In this document: positions 18,979 through 30,100 of the stretch, in pieces
Layout of the letters: each line of letters opens with the position of its first letter
How positions within the stretch are numbered: position 1 is the first letter of the stretch
NCBI GenBank assembly: GCA_913058395.1
Contig: CAJXQI010000004.1
Location: 186,001 to 250,000, forward strand
Direction: 5' to 3'
From: an uncultured Colwellia sp.
GTDB lineage: Bacteria; Pseudomonadota; Gammaproteobacteria; Enterobacterales; Alteromonadaceae
DNA: 64,000 nucleotides
Translations under genes and position numbers: made by a program
Notes under the pieces: model-generated
Database searches by the model: none
Told to the model about the DNA's origin: nothing
The model's input: the letters and a program-made list of their open reading frames with translations, nothing else

Positions 18979-21174
18979 ATGTTATGTACAAGCAATAAAA
19001 ACAAATTAGTTATAAGTTTTATTGCTTTGTTACTTATAGGGCTTGTGGCATCAACTTTAATTGCCTATCTGCATGTTAAAAACCGAATAGAGGTGGCAAT
19101 ACAAACAGAAATACAGCTAAAAGCTAACTTTGTCGTAAATGAGTTAACTCATTGGACAATAGGGGTCGTTGAGCAAGTAAATAGTTTTGCTCTTTATCTA
19201 GAAGATCACGATCTTGATATAGAGCAACATCACAACTTTGATGAATTTCTAAAATGGCACCCTTATAAAAATGGAATGCAGTATTTAGGCTATGTAGATG
19301 ATATAACTGGAAAGTATAGCGTTAGTGAATGGCAAGTACCACAGCGGTATGATGCGAGGAAACGTGATTGGTATAAAGCGGGTAAGCAGGCCAGTAAAGC
19401 TGTGTTTGGTCAACCTTATATCAGTATTGAAAGTGATAAACAGGCTTGGTTAGCTGTTACCTCACCAATAAAGTCACAAGGAAAGTTTATTGGTTTGGCA
19501 TCTGCTCATGTCACGTTTGACTATATGCTTTCAGTGCTACGTAATATTGACATGGATATGGCGGGCAATGCCTTTTTGGTCGATCTACACGGCAGTATTG
19601 TTTTTTCTGAACTACAAAATGTTGACGATATTTGGCCACAACAAGCCAAGTCATTATTTCCTCTTGCTCAATCTGCAGGTATTTTGCCTATCACGGAAAC
19701 CACATCACACACTTTCTATGTATCTAAACCGATCAAGGGGCTAACAAGTCATATTGTATTTGCGATACCTAATCAATTGATTACAAATCAAACTTATCAA
19801 GGTACGTTAACTTTACTTGCGAAGTTTTTAGTTATTTTTATTATGGTAACTATTGCACTGTATTTCTCAAATCGGCATATATTAGCGCCTCTTTTTGATT
19901 ACCTTGAATTAGACAGCGTTACTTCATTGCCGAGTAAAAAACATTTCAAACAACAAGTTGAGCAACATTTTCTTGTGCCAAAGAAAAATGGCCGCTTATT
20001 GATTATCAATATGGAAAATTTTAATCGTATAACGGCTTCTTACCCTGCTGCCTATGTCAGTTTGTTACAAAATATCATAAAGGAGAGAGTGCAGGCACAG
20101 CTGCCGGGACCTTCTTTATTAGGTAATTTTTCTGAAAGCCGTTATATCGCTTATTATCAAGTTAATGGGGATGCAAATAATGAATTGCTGGATGCGTTAT
20201 CATCAGCACTAGCGGAAAAGTATGAAATTGCTGGCGGTGAGATATATTGTAATTTTAGAATTGGCGCTAGCGATTACCCTGAACATGGGCAAAATATTGA
20301 AACACTTATTGATAATGCATTCTCGGCCTTAGCAAGTGTTAGTCGACAAAATTGCAATAATTATAGTGTTTTTACTGCGCAAATTAATCAAGAATTTAGT
20401 GACGCGCAGCAAATTCATAACGCCATGAAAAAAGGGTTAAGCTCGTCAGAATTTACCATGGTATATCAACCACAAGTTAATGTTTCAACTGGGAAGTTAT
20501 TTGCAGTTGAGTCCTTAGTGCGTTGGCATTCTTATTCATTAAACCGCATGGTGTCACCCGCCGAGTTTATTCCTATTGCTGAATCTAATGGTTTAATGGT
20601 TTCACTCGGCGATAACATTATTCGCCAAGTATTTCGTCAAATTTCAAAGTGGAATAAACAAGGTGTTGAAGTGCCTTTAGTGAGCATTAATATTTCTCCT
20701 CAGCAACTTCTCGCAAATAATTTTTATGACAACTTACTCGTCAATATTAAATATTTTGAGATCTCGCCGGTGCAAATAGAGCTGGAAATCACTGAAACAT
20801 GCTTATTAGTCAACCCGAAAGAAACAATCGCATTACTTTATAAACTAAGCCAGCAGGGATTTTCTATTGCAATTGATGATTTTGGCACCGGCTATTCATC
20901 GCTTGAGTATTTGAACTCGATGCCGTTACATAAACTGAAAATTGACCGAACTTTTATCGTTGATTTAGATAAAAAAGAAAAAAGCGCTGTTTTAGTGAAA
21001 ACTATTATTGCCATGGCCAATAACTTAGGTTTATCGGTGTTGGCTGAAGGTGTTGAAAGCCAAGAAGAGGCTGATACTTTACTTGCATTAGGTTGTGATA
21101 AAATTCAAGGCTATTTATATTCCAAGCCACTGATAGCAAAAGATTTAGAGGCTTATGTCGCTGAAAAAGTATAA
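18979..21174 (+). CDS. Cache-GGDEF(degenerate)-EAL c-di-GMP phosphodiesterase
   Basis: Membrane protein of 731 residues. TM1 is at about 11-30, followed by a periplasmic Cache-type sensor (about 40-270, with RDWYKAGKQ...VFGQPYIS), TM2 at about 275-298, a GGDEF-like domain (LDSVTSLPS at about 311) and an EAL domain (about 480-725). The GGDEF catalytic loop is lost (GNFSES in its place), so no cyclase activity is expected. The EAL domain keeps ESLVRW (about 511), NISPQQL, EITETCL, DDFGTGYSSL, KIDRTF and AEGVES, so it should hydrolyse cyclic di-GMP. It follows the NIT chemoreceptor by 81 bp in the same orientation; the two may be cotranscribed and couple environmental sensing to motility. Confidence 0.9.
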   Translation: MLCTSNKNKLVISFIALLLIGLVASTLIAYLHVKNRIEVAIQTEIQLKANFVVNELTHWTIGVVEQVNSFALYLEDHDLDIEQHHNFDEFLKWHPYKNGMQYLGYVDDITGKYSVSEWQVPQRYDARKRDWYKAGKQASKAVFGQPYISIESDKQAWLAVTSPIKSQGKFIGLASAHVTFDYMLSVLRNIDMDMAGNAFLVDLHGSIVFSELQNVDDIWPQQAKSLFPLAQSAGILPITETTSHTFYVSKPIKGLTSHIVFAIPNQLITNQTYQGTLTLLAKFLVIFIMVTIALYFSNRHILAPLFDYLELDSVTSLPSKKHFKQQVEQHFLVPKKNGRLLIINMENFNRITASYPAAYVSLLQNIIKERVQAQLPGPSLLGNFSESRYIAYYQVNGDANNELLDALSSALAEKYEIAGGEIYCNFRIGASDYPEHGQNIETLIDNAFSALASVSRQNCNNYSVFTAQINQEFSDAQQIHNAMKKGLSSSEFTMVYQPQVNVSTGKLFAVESLVRWHSYSLNRMVSPAEFIPIAESNGLMVSLGDNIIRQVFRQISKWNKQGVEVPLVSINISPQQLLANNFYDNLLVNIKYFEISPVQIELEITETCLLVNPKETIALLYKLSQQGFSIAIDDFGTGYSSLEYLNSMPLHKLKIDRTFIVDLDKKEKSAVLVKTIIAMANNLGLSVLAEGVESQEEADTLLALGCDKIQGYLYSKPLIAKDLEAYVAEKV

Positions 21175-21493
21175 GTTTTTTACTTTAAAATTAGATATGA
21201 GTATGCCTGTTATTAAATCTTTCTTTTACAATCAATGTTTTTTTAGAAGAAGGACGGAGACAGTTTTCAGCAGCAGACTTAAAAACTGATTAATTTCTGC
21301 AACTCTTTCTTTCGCTTTCCATTTACATATTGATATTTACTCGTGATTATATTTCGCAAACAATAGCAATATTCTGCCAAAATACAGTAAAATAATCGTA
21401 TCAGTAGCCAGTTAGGTTAATTTCTACTCGATAAGTTGTAATGCCCTACATTGCAAAACTCAAACACTCATTAGTTATCTGGAAATATAAATC
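21175..21493. other. Intergenic gap without recognisable features
   Basis: A 319-bp AT-rich gap between two same-strand genes. I see no credible small gene, RNA gene or strong inverted repeat; the promoter of the nitrilase-like gene should lie here. Confidence 0.5.
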
Positions 21494-23188
21494 ATGCGAG
21501 TTGCTGTTACTCAGTTTGCCACCTCTTTAAATGTTCAAGAAAACCTAGCAACCTGTATTCGTATGATCGCTGAAGCTGCCACGTGTAAGCCATCGTTAAT
21601 TGTTTTGCCTGAATATTCCAATACACAGCCTAACTGCGTTGACCATCATCAAGCATGGGAGCACGCACTAACTGTCGATGGTGAGTTTTTGCAAGCCATT
21701 GCTGAGCAAGCGATAAAGCATGATTGTTACATTGTGATTAATGTGACCTTGCAAAAAAACACTTCTCAGTTGAAAAACAACGCCAACATTAGCGTAACGA
21801 GTTGTCTGTTTTCTCCACAAGGCGAGCTTATTCATCAAGTAGATAAGCAAGCACTAGCAGGGCGAGAGTGTAATTTTTTAATCGGTGATTCTGATGATGC
21901 TGAAGTAGTCACAACGACATTTGGAAAACTTAGCCTGTTGACTGATAGCGCTAACTTTAAAGAGGCGCGCACCTTAGCGCTAAGTGGCACGCAATTGTTA
22001 TGTCAGTCGTTGAGTACATTTTCGTTGGATGAAAGCAATTTACATGGCCCAACGCGAGCCTGTGAAAATAATGTGTTTTTAGCACAAGCTAATAAAATTG
22101 GCGCATTAACAGAAAATAACGACAACGAGCATGAATATTTTAATGGCTCAGGTCAAAGCCAAATCGTTTCACCTACCGGCCTAGTGTTAGCAAAAATGGC
22201 AAGCACTGAAGAAGGCTATGTTTTTGCTGATATCGATTTGTCGGCATGTGATGACAGTAAAAAAATACGCCCAGATGGCACTAAGCTCAGCAAACAACGC
22301 CGCCCTGAGCTTTATCAAAAACTAAGTGAGCAATTAAATACAGTAGTTGAAACTAATGAAGTGCCTGAAACGGCAAATACTGCAATATTTGCAACTTATA
22401 AGTCGAACGAAGAAGCGATTGAGGATGTTTGTCATTATATCGAAAACAATCTTAGTGACATCACGCAATTGCCTGAATTATTCTTTGTCGCTGATAAAAG
22501 CATCACCCATAATAGTGAGCAGTTAGCCGAAATAGAGCGCTTAAGTAAGCAACTTATTGTGCAAGTCAGCGCTATGTTGCGACCTTTTCAATATGTTTGT
22601 ACCAGCCTAGTACTTGATGGCACGCACCAAGCGGTGATTATCAGCGAGCAGGGCGTATTTGCTACACAGCAGCAGTTACACTTTTGCCAACGCTACTTAT
22701 GGACAGCATTAGGCAATGACGTAAACATTATCGAATTACCGTTAGAGCAAGGAAATATTAGCGTAGCCATGCTAACTGCCGACGATGCGAATATTCCTGA
22801 AATTGTTAATGCCGCAGCACTAAAAAATATTCACTTATTATTAGTACCGTTTGATATACAAGAGCCATGTGAAGTTGACTACAGTTTGCTCTCTCGTGCT
22901 GCTGAACATCGAATTTGTATTGTTGCTGCTAGCCGCGAAATAAGCTTTAAGGCGGAACCAGTTGTTGACACTAACGTGCAAAATACGGGAAACAAGAAAA
23001 AGGTAAAAGCAAAAAAATCGATTGGCTTTATTGCTAACCTATCTAAAAACTTTGTTATGCCAACGCCGAAAAACTCAATAAGATTTGACGGTTATATCAA
23101 CAAGCCTTTAGTTAAAAGTCAGCACGGAAAAATAACCAAAGCGTTGATTTTTCCTGTTGCTGCGTGCAGTAAAAGTCCTACAAAATAA
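21494..23188 (+). CDS. Tandem nitrilase-fold protein lacking catalytic cysteines
   Basis: A 564-residue cytoplasmic protein built of two carbon-nitrogen hydrolase-like halves (about 1-280 and 295-500) and a basic C-terminal tail. The first half keeps the Glu (LPEYS, E40) and a Lys in the expected place (K118), and its nucleophile segment GKLSLLTDSANFKEAR aligns with the family's GxxICxDxxFPExxR, but the Cys is Thr (T150). The second half keeps LPELF (E328), has no clear Lys, and again has Thr (T428) at the Cys position in VAMLTADDANIPE. It is therefore probably a non-hydrolytic member or one with altered chemistry. The function is unknown. It is a single gene before recC. Confidence 0.8.
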   Translation: MRVAVTQFATSLNVQENLATCIRMIAEAATCKPSLIVLPEYSNTQPNCVDHHQAWEHALTVDGEFLQAIAEQAIKHDCYIVINVTLQKNTSQLKNNANISVTSCLFSPQGELIHQVDKQALAGRECNFLIGDSDDAEVVTTTFGKLSLLTDSANFKEARTLALSGTQLLCQSLSTFSLDESNLHGPTRACENNVFLAQANKIGALTENNDNEHEYFNGSGQSQIVSPTGLVLAKMASTEEGYVFADIDLSACDDSKKIRPDGTKLSKQRRPELYQKLSEQLNTVVETNEVPETANTAIFATYKSNEEAIEDVCHYIENNLSDITQLPELFFVADKSITHNSEQLAEIERLSKQLIVQVSAMLRPFQYVCTSLVLDGTHQAVIISEQGVFATQQQLHFCQRYLWTALGNDVNIIELPLEQGNISVAMLTADDANIPEIVNAAALKNIHLLLVPFDIQEPCEVDYSLLSRAAEHRICIVAASREISFKAEPVVDTNVQNTGNKKKVKAKKSIGFIANLSKNFVMPTPKNSIRFDGYINKPLVKSQHGKITKALIFPVAACSKSPTK

Positions 23189-23214
23189 ATTGCCTATTAG
23201 TGCATTTGAATAAA

Positions 23215-23260
23215 CAGGTTTTAGTTGTGGCTAACAATGACAACTAAACCTGCTTTCTTC
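23215..23260 (+). terminator. Probable intrinsic terminator after the nitrilase-like gene
   Basis: A 12-bp stem with one bulged T (CAGGTTTTAGTTG at 23215-23227 with CAACTAAACCTG at 23241-23252) is followed by the pyrimidine-rich CTTTCTTC. It lies 26 bp after the stop. Confidence 0.65.
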
Positions 23261-23358
23261 GAATGTAAATCAAGGTCAATCGCTTAAGATTTCTAGTGTT
23301 ATCACGCTTGATGTGGTTAAATTTAGTCATAAGAAAAAATGGCTAAAAAGGCACGCAT

Positions 23359-26300
23359 TTGTTCTATCTTTACCCAGCTAACAAAATGGAAAATTTGTTA
23401 GTGTTGCTCGATAAAATTCAGCAAATTTCTCCTCTTCCTGTTTTCGCTCAAGATACCGTTATTGTGCAAAATGCTGGTATGCAACATTGGCTCAATATGT
23501 CGTTGGCTGAGCAGCGCGGCATTAGCATGAATATGCGTTATGCCTTGCCATCACAATATTTGTGGAATTTGATCCGTAACTTAGCCAGTGACGAAGACGT
23601 GCCAGAGCAGTCGCCATACTCGCGTGAAGTTTTAGCTTGGCGTATCGATACTTTGCTGGCGTCGAATGAAGTGCTCAATGATACAACTTACCAAGTCGCC
23701 AGTGATTATTGGCGTGCAAATCATGCTGATGATAGTCGTAGCGAAAATCATAGCGAAGCCGAGCAATTAAAACGCTATCAATTAGCCTGTCAGTTAGCTG
23801 ATTTATACGAACAATATTTAATATTCCGCCCTGAATGGATACACGCTTGGCATCAAGGCGAATTTGTCGCTTATGACCAAGCTGATGAGTGTGACACTGG
23901 CATACAAAGCAGCGCTATTTGGCAAGGCAAGCTTTGGCATTTGTTGGTTAGCGAACAACCTTATGATCCCCATGAACTTGTCGCGCTAGCTATTAGCAAT
24001 CTGAGCAATATCGACTTAACTGATAAAACAAATCCCAGATCGAAATTATTACCGCAGCGTTTATCATTCTTCGGTATTAACGCTATGGCGCCATTATGGC
24101 TTGAATTTATCAATGCCTTGAGTGAAAAAATAGACGTACATTTCTTTCATTTAAACCCATGTTATGCCTATTGGGGCGATGTGGTGACGGAAAAACGTGC
24201 TATTGAAGCGTGGATAAAGGGCCAAAATTTTACCGTCGATGCTGATGACAACGAAAACTTAACAGCAATGGAAAATTTGGCCGACATTAATCGCCAAGTG
24301 GGTAATCCGCTACTTGCCAATTTAGGCCAACAAGGGCGAGAGTTTATGGCTTTACTGTACCAATACAGTACCGTCAATATTGATGTTTTTGAATCCGCAG
24401 TTGAAGACATAAACGCCAAAGAAAGTGATAGTGCTCAAAACCTTGAAACTTCTTTTGAAGAAAAAAAACCAAGTAATATTTTAGCGCGAGTACAGCAAGA
24501 TATTCTGTCCTTGTCTGATGCTCGACATAACAAAAAAGAGGCTGAAGAGAAGGCCGAAGAAAGTGTAGAAGAAAAATCGATACACATTGATGACTCAATT
24601 ATCATCACTAGCGCTCACAGCGCCTTACGTGAAGTTCAAGGTTTGCATGACTGGTTATTGCATCAGTTTAATGATGATAAAAGCTTAACACCGAAAGACG
24701 TGCTGGTAATGTGTCCGCAAGTCGAGCAATACGCGCCCTATGTTAATGCCGTATTTACCCGTGGTTGGCAAGATATTGCAGACGAAGTGCCACCACTGCC
24801 TTGTTCTATTGCCGACAGAGTCAGTAAAGATGCTGAGCCATTAGTTGCTGCTTTTGCCGAGTTATTAAAGCTACCAGACAGCCGTTTTCAGGTTTCAAGT
24901 TTAATTGCCTTATTGCGCTTACCGGCCATGCAAAATCGTTTTAGCATTAATTTAGAAGATATTGAAAAAATTACCCATTGGCTTGAAGCCGCTTCAGTGC
25001 ATTGGGGCTTAGATAAAGCACATAAACAACAAGTGCTAGCGCAAAGCCGAACGGCAGGAAATGATAAAACCCATTCAGCTAACGCCAATTCAGCCAACGT
25101 CAATTCAGTCAGCGATAGCTTTACTTGGCAACAAGGGTTAACCCGCCTAATGCGTGGCTTTGCTTTTGGTGATCACAGCGTGATTTATCAAGATCAAATG
25201 CTGTTACCCAATATTGAAGGTAGCGACAGCGAATTGCTCGGTAAGTTAATGCTGATTATTGAGCAATTGCAATTATCGGCCATAAGCATGTCAAAAGCGC
25301 GTAGTGCCGCACAATGGCAGCAGTTTTTATTCGATTTATTACAACAATTGTTTGAAGACGAAAATGACAATGGCTTGAGTATTGTGCGCACAGCCACAGA
25401 GTCGTTGGTGGAATATTGTCAGCATGCAGGCTATGACAGCGATATTAGCTTGTCTGTTATTCGCGATTATTTAAATGCTCACTTTAGTCAGCCCGATCCC
25501 GGTCGTCAGTTTATGGTCGGGCAAGTGACGTTTTGTTCTATGCTACCTATGCGTAGTATTCCGTTTAAAATTATAGCGGTGTTGGGCTTGAACGACGGTG
25601 AATTTCCACGTCAACGCCAATCGCTAAGTTTTGATTTAATGTCGACAACACCTGCGCAATTGGGTGATAGATCCCGCCGTGGGGATGACAGATACCTATT
25701 CTTAGAAGCGATTATTTCTGCCAGACGGGCGTTGTATTTAAGTTTCCAAGGCCGAAACATTAAAAATAACAAAGAACGCCAACCGTCATTAGTATTAAAA
25801 GAATTAATGGAATACCTAGCGCGAGGTTACGGCTGGCGCTTGCTTGGCCTGAATGAAAGTACAGACAAAGAGTCAGGTGAAGCATTAGCTGAACACATCA
25901 GGCAGTTACCGATGCAGGCGTTTAGTGAACAAAACTACCTTGGCCGTTATGCAAGTTTTGACGTCAACTGGTTAAATTTAAAACGAGCAAACACAGCTCG
26001 AGAAACTGATGCCACGTTGAACTCGCCTGAAGATAATGAGCTAACCGACAGTGCAATAGTTGACAGTACTGCAGTTGATAGTGCAATGATGGATAACGCT
26101 TCAGCAAGCGACATTATTCGTTTTTATCAGCATCCAGCCCGTTATTATGGCCAGCGCTCACTTTACTTATATTTAGAGCAACACAATACCCTGATTAATG
26201 ATATTGAACCTTTTGTGCCCGACAGGCTTGATAGTTACCTTTTAAGACAAGACTTACTCAATTACTATTTGTCGCCAACACAAAGTAAGCAAAGCTGTGA

Positions 26301-27144
26301 AGATATTTTACTAACGGCAAAACTTTCAGGAAACTTACCTGATTTACCGACCACTGATGATTTAATTCAAGGCTGGCAAAAAGACAGCGAAGACTTTAGT
26401 CACTTCATTCTTAACGAGGTAGCCGCGAATGAAGTTGCTAGCGTAGAATCAAATGCAGAAATAGCCATTGAACCGATAGATTGCAGTGTTACCGTCGATT
26501 TAAGTACAAGCAATACGCAGGTTTTTGATACGGATTTATATTCTGACGCTGAGTTAGAGACCTTAAACACAGTGTTACCCAAAAGTGTCACCGTTAATAC
26601 TAAATTACTTATTATTGCCGGTAAGTTAGTGTTTTATCGCAGCAGTAGCGCGAAAGCGAAAGACTTATTTACCTTGTACTTGCATCAACTTATTTTACAA
26701 GTTGCCCAAGCGGATGAAGCACAAATAGATGCTGATATTTTAGGCACGGTAGTTTCAAGCCATGGTTATTATTTTGATACTAAAACGCAAAAGCCAAGCG
26801 AGTTTTATTTCAGCGATATTGTTGATGCCAAATTACAATTACAACGTTTAATTGCAACGTTTTATTTAGGCCAACATCAGCCATTATTACTTAATGGTGA
26901 TATTGTTGAAAAAATTAGAAAAAGCAAAGTTTTTGAACAAGCTCAATTTGAACAGTTTTGGTTAGACAGCAATACCTTCCAAGCCTTTGGTGAAGATGCT
27001 TACATGCAATACTTTTGGCCAACTTGCCCAAACTATGATGATATTTCACTGAAGTTGCTCAGCTTATACCAACCTATGTTAGATGCCTTACAAGTGGTTA
27101 AGCACTCAGCTAAGCCCTCGAAAACGCAGGGGGCTAAGTCATGA
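23359..27144 (+). CDS. recC: Exodeoxyribonuclease V subunit gamma (RecC)
   Basis: Chi-recognition subunit of RecBCD, the helicase-nuclease that processes double-strand DNA ends for recombination and degrades foreign linear DNA. The N-terminus matches RecC: LYPANKMENL, VIVQNAGMQHWLNMSLAEQRGI and an NMRYALPSQYLWNL stretch. Later motifs include VLVMCPQVEQYAPYVNAVF (about 450), FCSMLPMRSIPFKIIAVLGLNDGEFPRQ (about 725-750) and DRSRRGDDRYLFLEAII. At 1261 residues it is longer than E. coli RecC (about 1122), with acidic low-conservation inserts. The start TTG at 23359 is chosen because an AAAAGG site lies about 8 nt upstream and the family begins at this point; ATG 23386 would lose conserved residues. 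Its stop overlaps the recB start. Confidence 0.95.
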   Translation: MFYLYPANKMENLLVLLDKIQQISPLPVFAQDTVIVQNAGMQHWLNMSLAEQRGISMNMRYALPSQYLWNLIRNLASDEDVPEQSPYSREVLAWRIDTLLASNEVLNDTTYQVASDYWRANHADDSRSENHSEAEQLKRYQLACQLADLYEQYLIFRPEWIHAWHQGEFVAYDQADECDTGIQSSAIWQGKLWHLLVSEQPYDPHELVALAISNLSNIDLTDKTNPRSKLLPQRLSFFGINAMAPLWLEFINALSEKIDVHFFHLNPCYAYWGDVVTEKRAIEAWIKGQNFTVDADDNENLTAMENLADINRQVGNPLLANLGQQGREFMALLYQYSTVNIDVFESAVEDINAKESDSAQNLETSFEEKKPSNILARVQQDILSLSDARHNKKEAEEKAEESVEEKSIHIDDSIIITSAHSALREVQGLHDWLLHQFNDDKSLTPKDVLVMCPQVEQYAPYVNAVFTRGWQDIADEVPPLPCSIADRVSKDAEPLVAAFAELLKLPDSRFQVSSLIALLRLPAMQNRFSINLEDIEKITHWLEAASVHWGLDKAHKQQVLAQSRTAGNDKTHSANANSANVNSVSDSFTWQQGLTRLMRGFAFGDHSVIYQDQMLLPNIEGSDSELLGKLMLIIEQLQLSAISMSKARSAAQWQQFLFDLLQQLFEDENDNGLSIVRTATESLVEYCQHAGYDSDISLSVIRDYLNAHFSQPDPGRQFMVGQVTFCSMLPMRSIPFKIIAVLGLNDGEFPRQRQSLSFDLMSTTPAQLGDRSRRGDDRYLFLEAIISARRALYLSFQGRNIKNNKERQPSLVLKELMEYLARGYGWRLLGLNESTDKESGEALAEHIRQLPMQAFSEQNYLGRYASFDVNWLNLKRANTARETDATLNSPEDNELTDSAIVDSTAVDSAMMDNASASDIIRFYQHPARYYGQRSLYLYLEQHNTLINDIEPFVPDRLDSYLLRQDLLNYYLSPTQSKQSCEDILLTAKLSGNLPDLPTTDDLIQGWQKDSEDFSHFILNEVAANEVASVESNAEIAIEPIDCSVTVDLSTSNTQVFDTDLYSDAELETLNTVLPKSVTVNTKLLIIAGKLVFYRSSSAKAKDLFTLYLHQLILQVAQADEAQIDADILGTVVSSHGYYFDTKTQKPSEFYFSDIVDAKLQLQRLIATFYLGQHQPLLLNGDIVEKIRKSKVFEQAQFEQFWLDSNTFQAFGEDAYMQYFWPTCPNYDDISLKLLSLYQPMLDALQVVKHSAKPSKTQGAKS

Positions 27145-30100
27145 GTAATGTAATGAAAAATTTAAATGCTAGTTCAATTGCACTGCAGGGAAAACACCTA
27201 GTTGAAGCCAGTGCAGGCACGGGGAAAACTCATAATATTACCCGAATATTCCTGCGTTTATTATTGGAGCGGGCATTACCCATAGAGCAAATATTGGTGA
27301 TGACGTTTACCAAAGATGCCACTGAAGAAATTCGCGGGCGAATTGATGACTTTATCCGAAAAAGCTTGCATAACTGGGATGACCTAATTGTTGCGGATGA
27401 GTATTTTATCGCGCTTAGTCAAAACCTTACAGCAAAAAGCATAGGTAGTGCAGAAGTAAAAGCACGTTTAACACAGGCATTACTTTACATAGATGAAGCA
27501 GCTATTTTCACCATTCATGGTTTCTGTAAACGAGTATTAAATCAATATGCTTTTGCTAGTGGCGTAAGTTTTAATGCGCAAATGGAAACCGACACTCAAG
27601 ATATTACCTTAGAAGCTTGCCAAGATTGGTACCGTGTTCTTGCGCTAGGAACAAACACATCAGTAACGGATGAAACTAAAACAAGCCATTCAGACTTTAA
27701 TCTAGTGACCGAATTTTGGCCTGAGCCCAATAGTTTTATTAGCCAATTCTCGAAAGCACTCAATGGTCACAACGCCTTAAATGTGCAAGCGCCAGAAAAT
27801 ATTAGTGTCGAATTTAAAAGCTTGGTTGAACAAGCCATTGCTAGCTTAAATCAACATAAAGACATGCTAACTGTATCGTTAATTGATGTTAAAAAGGGCG
27901 CAGACCGAGAAAAGCGCCAGCAAGAATTAGCGTTACTCTTGTCTTGGTTAGCCGCGCTTTCTGCAGATGTTGAAGGACAGCATGGCAAAATGCCTGACGC
28001 TTTTATTGATGGCAGACGCTTCGCCCGTTCAAAAGTTAAAAGTGAATTAGTTGAAATATTTAGTTTTGTCAATGCGGTTAAAAAACAACACCCGGCATTG
28101 GCCAAACACATTAATCGTGCGAAAGCATTATTAGTTGTCAGAACCGGTATTTATCAAATTCGCGAACAAATTATCCGTAAAAAGCTGCAAGCGAATGTTT
28201 TGGGTTTTGACGACCTGATTTCCACGTTGAATAATTGCCTCACTAGTGAAACTGATCAAGCGCTCGCGAATAGTATTTTCAGCCAATTTCCTGTCGCACT
28301 GATTGATGAATTTCAAGATACCGATCCACAGCAATTTTCAATATTAAAAGCTATTTATTACCATCAAGCACAAAGCGCTTTGTATATGATTGGCGACCCG
28401 AAACAAGCCATTTATGGTTTTCGCGGTGGTGATATATTTGCGTATTTATCGGCACGTGACGATTGTGATTATCAATGGCTAATGGATACCAACTGGCGTT
28501 CAAGTGCGGAAATGATCACCGGCTACAATCGCTTGTTTTATGGCAATAGCTTAACAGCGGCAGCTAATGACGTTTTTGGCTATAACATTCCATATCTACC
28601 TGTTAATGCATCGCCGAAAGCGGCAGGTAAAGTCTTTGCAGATAAAGAGTTTAATGCACTTCAGTTTGTGCATTTTAATGTTGAACAAGAAAGTAAATCT
28701 GGCAAAGATAAAGCCGTTAAGCAAAGCTATCGCGCCAATATGGCTAGCTGGTGCGCCAACGAAATAGTGCGCCTATTAGCTTGTCCTGAATTATCAATTG
28801 TCAGTGGCGATATTGCGTTACTAGTGCGTGACGGCACCGAAGCGGCGAATATTAAGCAAGCATTGAATGATTGCGGTTTAGCCAGCGTGTTTATGAGTAA
28901 TAGAGCCAATTTATTACAAAGTGAACAAACTAAGCAATTGCTTCAAGTGCTGCAAGGCATTTTGTTTTTAGAAAACGATCGTTTATATACCGCGGCGTTA
29001 GCAAGCCCGTTAATGGGTTTTAATCGTGAGAAGTTAATTCAACTGCAGCACGATGAACAACAATGGCAACAGTTAAAAATTAGCTTTGAAAAGTTACGTA
29101 ACGAATGGCAATTTAAAGGCTTTATCAGTATGGCGTTGCAGTTAATGCATCAGCACTTTCATATTGATGTTGAAGCGCATGACAACAGTAAAGCCGACCG
29201 AGCCTTAACCAACTTGCTGCATTTATTTGAGCTGTTGCAAAGTGCTAGCCAGCGCCATCGTCAACCGCAAGAATTACTGTTTTGGTTCGAACAACAAAGT
29301 CAGGTTGATAACCCTGAAGTTGAAGCCGAGCTGCGTTTAGAAAGCGATGAGAACCTAATTCGTATTATCACTCAGCATGGTTCAAAGGGCATGGAATATC
29401 CGGTCGTTTTTGTGCCATTTGCTACTCGTCATAAAGACCCGCTTAAATTTGGTAATAAGAACGTTAGCTTAATTGAATTTCATGATAAAGACGGCGTGCT
29501 GCAACACAGCCTTGATGGTAATGAAGAAGCTAAAGCAGGCATGGCGGCAGAAACTTATGCTGAAGCCATTCGCTTGTTGTATGTTGCGGTTACTCGTGCT
29601 GTAAAGCGTTGCTATATTTTAAGTACCGCGTTTGAACATTTTGATAAATCGCCGCTGGGTAAAACCTTAAAATGGTCGACTGAGACTGATATTCCAAGTG
29701 GTTTAATGCAATTAGCGCACGACAACCCTAATGAAATTGCCGTAGAAGTTATAGATAACTACATGGGCGATGCTGAAGCTCAACTACAAGTAGCACATGA
29801 GGTAAAACCTGACAGTGAACCGTTAGCCAGTGTTGCCAAGTTTAAAGGCAAAATTGAACGCGATTGGTGGCTAAGCTCATTCTCGGCGCTAAGCAAAAAT
29901 TTACGCCATGATGGTGTTTCAGCACCAGATCGTGATAATCAAGAAGCTTCATCAGTCTCGAATGAATTGGATTATGGCAATAGTGCAATTGTGGAGAGCC
30001 GCAATGAATTGCGTTTCACCTTAACCAAGGGCGCGCAAACCGGTAATTTATTACATGACATTTTAGAGCACACCGACTTTTCAGCACCAGACTGGCAAAA

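Noticed and set aside
18979-21174. Active diguanylate cyclase
   Set aside because: The GGDEF loop is replaced (GNFSES), so only the EAL phosphodiesterase appears functional.
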